From contig QQUD01001106.1 in NCBI GenBank assembly GCA_008501785.1, positions 1 to 9,171 on the forward strand: a stretch of 9,171 nucleotides of DNA, read 5' to 3'. The translations under genes and the position numbers were made by a program. Of the stretch, positions 6,413-9,171 are shown one piece after another; the stretch's first letter is position 1, and every line of letters starts with the position of its first letter. This DNA is from Chloroflexota bacterium (GTDB lineage Bacteria > Chloroflexota > Anaerolineae > Promineifilales > Promineifilaceae). Under the pieces are notes generated by a model that was not told the origin of the DNA, made no database searches, and saw nothing but the letters and a program-made list of their open reading frames with translations.

Positions 6413-7420
6413 ATGACAAAACCAACCGTAGCAATTACTATTGGACAAGCTCACTACAAACGCATGTTCAGCCAGGGAGCCTGGGACGCTTTGGCAGAAT
6501 TTGCCACCGTCATTCACCACGAAGGGCAAGAACCGACCACAAAAGAGGAACTTATTGCCCTAATTCCAGAAACAGATGCCATCATCACTTCTTGGGGTGT
6601 GGCGCAATTGGATGCCGATGTAATGGCGGCTGCCCCTCATTTGCGGGCAATGGCCCATATGGGCAGCAGCGTCAAACGTTTTGTAAGCGACGCTTTTTGG
6701 GAAAGGGGGATGCACCTGACCAGTGCGGGCGTCTCCCTGGCGCGGGACGTGGCCGAAACAACCCTGGGGCTGATGATCGTTGGCCAAAAGCGCATTTGGC
6801 CGCTGGGGCAGCATGTGCGCGATGGCGGCTGGCGCGATTCGCCAGCCTGGGACAAATGGTTTTCCCGCGAGCTTTTCCGTAAAGAAGTGGGCATCATTGG
6901 GGCCAGCAATGTTGGGCGGTATGTCATCGAACTGCTGCAACCGTTTGACGCGACGATTTTGCTGTACGATCCGTTCGTCACACAAGAGGATGCAGTCGCA
7001 TTGGGCGTTGTTAAGCTAGAACTAGATGAACTGCTGCGCCGCGCTGATGTGGTATCGTTGCATGCCCCAGCGAACAAGCAGACGTATCAAATGTTGAACG
7101 CGGCGGGGCTGGCGTTGATGAAAGATGATGCGCTGTTGATTAACACGGGGCGGGGGACGCTAATTGAAGAAGCTGCGCTGGTGGAAGAGTTGAAAAACGG
7201 CCGTTTCTTTGCCTTCCTCGATGTGACCGATCCCGAACCACCTGCTGCTGACAGCCCATTACGCACATTGCCAAATGTTGTTGTTACGCCCCACATTGCC
7301 GGATGCATTGAAAATTGCAATCGGATGGGCGAGCTGGCGGTCGAAGAATTGCGCCGTTTCTTTGCAGGGGAAACGGCCGTTTACCAGATTACACCGGAAT
7401 TATTTAAAAGGATTGCTTAA
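6413..7420 (+). CDS. D-2-hydroxyacid dehydrogenase (NAD-type, intact active site)
   Basis: A 335-residue D-isomer-specific 2-hydroxyacid dehydrogenase. The dinucleotide site is GASNVG (163-168) with Asp186 at the end of the second strand (LLYDP), pointing to NAD(H). The middle glycine of the usual GxGxxG is Ser, a variant I associate with the GASxVGRxVIELLxPF subgroup of this family. The catalytic set is complete: Arg247 (INTGRGTL), Glu275 (DPEPP) and His294 (TPHIAG). The likely reaction is reversible reduction of a 2-oxoacid; the substrate is not readable. It follows the kinase by 23 bp with its own good ribosome site and precedes the aldolase by one base, so it belongs to the same transcript. 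It is only distantly similar to the family member at 986-2005, so a recent tandem duplication is unlikely. Confidence 0.93.
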   Translation: MTKPTVAITIGQAHYKRMFSQGAWDALAEFATVIHHEGQEPTTKEELIALIPETDAIITSWGVAQLDADVMAAAPHLRAMAHMGSSVKRFVSDAFWERGMHLTSAGVSLARDVAETTLGLMIVGQKRIWPLGQHVRDGGWRDSPAWDKWFSRELFRKEVGIIGASNVGRYVIELLQPFDATILLYDPFVTQEDAVALGVVKLELDELLRRADVVSLHAPANKQTYQMLNAAGLALMKDDALLINTGRGTLIEEAALVEELKNGRFFAFLDVTDPEPPAADSPLRTLPNVVVTPHIAGCIENCNRMGELAVEELRRFFAGETAVYQITPELFKRIA

Positions 7421-7421
7421 T

Positions 7422-8207
7422 ATGTCTACAACACGTCGTTTGAACCGAATTTTTCGCCCGGATGGGCGTGCGCTTATTGTCGCCTTTGATCATGGCATGA
7501 TTGACGGGCCAGCGAAAGGGATGGAGCAACCGGCAATCACGCTGCAAAAAATCGTAGCTGGTGGTGCCGATGCCATTCTGACCTCCTATGGCACAGCCAC
7601 GCGATTTGCCAAAGAGATCGCTCCCCTGGGGCTGATTATGCGGGTAGATGGTGGCGGTACTAAACTGGGCGACATGGGTCAAGGTGGTTTGTTCTACACC
7701 GTCGATGATGCCCTGCGTTTGGGCGCAGATGCGGTGGCTGTCTCGGCCTTTCCCGGCGCACCAGATGAAGCAGAATCGCTGCAACGGCTGGCCCAGGTTA
7801 TCGGAGAAGCCCATGCGTGGGGCATACCGGTGATGGGTGAGATGGTTCCGGGTGGGTTCGACAGTCCGGCCGAAATGCGTACGGCCGAAAGCGTGGCCAT
7901 TGCCGCCCGCGTGGGCGCAGAATTAGGCTCAGATTGGATGAAAATCCCTTACGCTGACGGATTTGAGCAGGTGACGGCCGGTTGCTATGTGCCCGCCGTG
8001 ATTTTAGGTGGTGCAAAAAAAGGCAGCGAACGCACCATGCTTGAGAAAATCCGGGCCGCCTTGGATGTGGGCGCGGTAGGCGTGGCCATTGGACGCAATA
8101 TTTTCCAGGCTGATGATCCGCAGGCGATGACAGCGGCGGTCGCGGCATTGATTCATCAGGATGCTTCGATTGATGAGGCGATGGGGATTTTAGAAGGTAA
8201 TCGGTAA
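7422..8207 (+). CDS. Class I aldolase, FbaB/DhnA/LsrF family
   Basis: A 261-residue Schiff-base aldolase of the DeoC/LacD/FbaB superfamily. Evidence: N-terminal AFDHG (21-25); catalytic Lys174 in SDWMKIPY; the phosphate-binding C-terminal segments VILGGAKK (193-200) and [14 protein letters not shown] (220-233). The [12 protein letters not shown] stretch and the GRNIFQ region are strongly reminiscent of E. coli LsrF (phospho-AI-2 thiolase), but also fit archaeal-type fructose-bisphosphate aldolases and 2-amino-3,7-dideoxyheptulosonate synthases. It probably cleaves a phosphorylated ketose or similar compound made by the FGGY kinase. I chose the ATG at 7422 (AAAAGGA at 7406-7412) over a longer in-frame reading from 7275, which would lie within the preceding gene. 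The final codons (GNR, stop) are formed by the palindromic repeat at 8203-8244. Confidence 0.9.
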   Translation: MSTTRRLNRIFRPDGRALIVAFDHGMIDGPAKGMEQPAITLQKIVAGGADAILTSYGTATRFAKEIAPLGLIMRVDGGGTKLGDMGQGGLFYTVDDALRLGADAVAVSAFPGAPDEAESLQRLAQVIGEAHAWGIPVMGEMVPGGFDSPAEMRTAESVAIAARVGAELGSDWMKIPYADGFEQVTAGCYVPAVILGGAKKGSERTMLEKIRAALDVGAVGVAIGRNIFQADDPQAMTAAVAALIHQDASIDEAMGILEGNR

Positions 8208-8244
8208 ACGGTAATCAGTGATCGGTTAACTGATTACCGAACAC
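8203..8244. repeat. Intergenic palindromic repeat, copy 1
   Basis: The core is CGGTAATCAGT (8209-8219), a nine-base loop, then its exact reverse complement ACTGATTACCG (8229-8239). A longer alternative pairing exists: TAAACGGT (8205-8212) with ACCGTTTA (8243-8250). The element starts inside the aldolase stop codon, and a further GGTAATC unit lies just upstream within the coding end. It aligns with the element at 9049-9097 along its whole length, apart from a short deletion. No T-run follows, so I do not call it a terminator. Confidence 0.8.
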
Positions 8245-8267
8245 CGTTTACTATAACGGAGATTCAA

Positions 8268-9047
8268 ATGAAACGGTTTGTAGATCAAGTAGTCATGATT
8301 ACCGGTGCGGCCAATGGGATTGGTGAGGCGTGTGCGTATCGGTTTGCTGAGGAAGGAGCGCGGATTGCCTGTTTGGATTTAGCAGAGGAGGCGAATGAGG
8401 TAACGGCCGTTGCCTGCCGCGAGTTAGGCGTGGAGGCAGTGGCCTTACGTTGTGATGTGACGGATGAGGTGAGTGTGAAAACGGCCGTCGCTACCGTCAT
8501 GGAAAAATGGGGCCGTATTGATGTGTTGGTCGCCTCGGCTGGCATCTACACCGGTACGCCATTGGCTGAAGTGCCCTTACAGCAGTGGCAGCGCACCATT
8601 GACATCAATCTTACAGGTGCGTTTCTAACCAACCAGGCCATCGTCCCTATTTTGATGGCCCAGGGCAGCGGCAGCATTATCAACCTGTCTTCGATGGCCG
8701 GTAAAACAAGCTGGGTCGCCTCGGCCGAATATTCTGCTTCCAAAAGTGGTGTCATTGGCTTGACCCGCTCAGTAGCAATGGAATTGGCTCCGTATGGCGC
8801 AACGGCCAATGCGGTCTGTCCTGGCAATACGCTGACGGACATGGTGCGCGGCGTGGCCGGTAAAGTGGGCGCGTTGGATGGTATTTCTGGCGAAGAATGG
8901 CTGCAAATGCGGGCCAATGACTGCCCCATGAAACGGCTGGCTGAACCCTGGGAAATGGCCGGAGTCATCTCCTTTTTAGCGTCGAAAGATTCGCGCTACC
9001 TAACCGGCCAGGCGATTGAAGTGGATGGTGGGATGATCATGTCGTAA
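8268..9047 (+). CDS. Short-chain dehydrogenase/reductase, canonical
   Basis: A 259-residue classical SDR with a complete active site: cofactor motif TGAANGIG (12-19); Asp at the end of the second strand (CLDL, 35-38), so NAD(H) is likely; CDV (62-64); ASAG (89-92) in place of NNAG; Asn114 (DINLTGAF), Ser142, Tyr155 and Lys159 (YSASK). The C-terminal YLTGQAIEVDGG is typical. Expected role is oxidation of a polyol, sugar or hydroxyacid, or the reverse reduction. The start ATG follows AACGGAGA (8255-8262) by five bases. It carries two ACGGCCGT octamers within about 80 bases. It stands between two copies of the intergenic palindrome, so it may be transcribed or processed somewhat apart from the aldolase gene. 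Substrate unknown. Confidence 0.93.
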   Translation: MKRFVDQVVMITGAANGIGEACAYRFAEEGARIACLDLAEEANEVTAVACRELGVEAVALRCDVTDEVSVKTAVATVMEKWGRIDVLVASAGIYTGTPLAEVPLQQWQRTIDINLTGAFLTNQAIVPILMAQGSGSIINLSSMAGKTSWVASAEYSASKSGVIGLTRSVAMELAPYGATANAVCPGNTLTDMVRGVAGKVGALDGISGEEWLQMRANDCPMKRLAEPWEMAGVISFLASKDSRYLTGQAIEVDGGMIMS

Positions 9048-9048
9048 T

Positions 9049-9097
9049 GGTGAACGGTAATTAGTAATCGGTAATCTGTTAACCGATTACGGGACAC
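9049..9097. repeat. Intergenic palindromic repeat, copy 2
   Basis: GTAATCGGT (9064-9072), a nine-base loop, then its exact reverse complement ACCGATTAC (9082-9090). Outside the stem it continues to match copy 1 (GGTRAACGGTAATYAGTRATCGG at the left, GRACAC at the right), with about seven extra bases (TAATCTG) in the middle. It begins one base after the stop codon of the SDR gene. It is probably the same mobile or interspersed element family as copy 1. Confidence 0.78.
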
Positions 9098-9103
9098 AAA
9101 ATC

Positions 9104-9171
9104 ATGGAATATACTGGTTACCTTGACTTTTGGTTTACGGACCGCCCCATTGTGGAACGGGTTGCACCGTT
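9104..9171 (+). CDS. Probable hydroxypyruvate-isomerase-like TIM-barrel protein, 5' end only
   Basis: Only 22 whole codons are in the window. They read YLDFWFTDRPIVERVAP after a short lead. This resembles the first strand and helix of hydroxypyruvate isomerase/OtnI-type sugar isomerases of the xylose-isomerase-like TIM-barrel superfamily (a pattern like L-x-x-x-F-T-x-x-P-x-x-E-R). Such an aldose-ketose isomerase would suit the kinase and aldolase upstream. The ribosome site is weak (GGGACA at 9091-9096). The call rests on a very short stretch and should be treated as a suggestion. Confidence 0.5.
   Translation, partial: MEYTGYLDFWFTDRPIVERVAP

Larger units (their letters stand above)
852..8488. 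repeat. Dispersed palindromic octamer ACGGCCGT, ten copies
   Basis: Exact ACGGCCGT begins at 852, 2119, 3257, 4297, 5082, 5218, 7197, 7373, 8403 and 8481, all inside genes. It is read in all three codon phases (Thr-Ala-Val six times; Asn/Asp-Gly-Arg three times; Arg-Pro once), so protein sequence alone does not explain it. At even base use, fewer than one copy would be expected in this length. It is absent from the AT-rich 3379-4161 block. Confidence 0.8.

Noticed and set aside
7275..7421. Longer in-frame reading of the aldolase from 7275
   Set aside because: It lies wholly within the dehydrogenase gene in another frame and adds residues unlike the family; 7422 has a good ribosome site.
8203..9097. 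CRISPR array made of the GGTAATC repeats
   Set aside because: Only two full elements, 800 bases apart with a gene between, and no spacer-repeat periodicity.

Overview
The window reads as a bacterial chromosomal segment, about 9.2 kb, with every recognisable gene on the + strand and very short gaps or overlaps between most of them. This looks like one long catabolic gene cluster, possibly two modules joined. Base composition (GC clearly above 50% in most genes), family make-up and a heavily repeated palindromic octamer inside genes (ACGGCCGT, ten copies) suggest a Chloroflexota-type genome (Anaerolineae-like). That assignment is inference from style and not from a marker gene.

Layout. Left part (2-3378): the C-terminal end of an iron-containing alcohol dehydrogenase; a divergent cyclodeaminase/cyclohydrolase-family protein (FTCD C-terminal domain type) overlapping it by ATGA; a perfect 14-bp-stem palindrome that supplies the stop codon of that gene; a D-2-hydroxyacid dehydrogenase-like protein; and a metal-dependent amidohydrolase of the deaminase/chlorohydrolase type. 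Middle (3379-4161): a markedly AT-richer gene for a small protein with one N-terminal membrane segment, of unknown function, which interrupts the enzyme series and looks like an insertion. Right part (4162-9171): a pteridine-reductase-like SDR, an FGGY sugar kinase overlapping it by one base, a second D-2-hydroxyacid dehydrogenase, a class I aldolase of the FbaB/DhnA/LsrF type, a second canonical SDR, and the first 22 codons of a probable hydroxypyruvate-isomerase-like TIM-barrel protein. Two related intergenic palindromic repeats flank the last complete SDR gene.

How the genes may work together (inference): the right-hand set has the parts of a carbohydrate or sugar-acid pathway: oxidation/reduction by SDR and 2-hydroxyacid dehydrogenases, isomerisation by the Hyi-like protein, phosphorylation by the FGGY kinase and cleavage by the Schiff-base aldolase. 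The left-hand set (amidohydrolase, cyclodeaminase-like protein, dehydrogenases) looks more like processing of a nitrogen-containing compound. No transporter or regulator lies in the window, so the substrate cannot be named.

Most notable observations: several enzymes have lost residues that are normally catalytic (Arg to Ser in the first hydroxyacid dehydrogenase; Ser/Tyr/Asn to Asp/His/Leu in the first SDR; a metal-ligand His apparently Gln in the Fe-ADH; no PGGGS loop in the cyclodeaminase-like protein). For two of these families the same cluster carries a second copy with an intact active site. Intergenic palindromes sit exactly on the 3' ends of genes and write their last codons.
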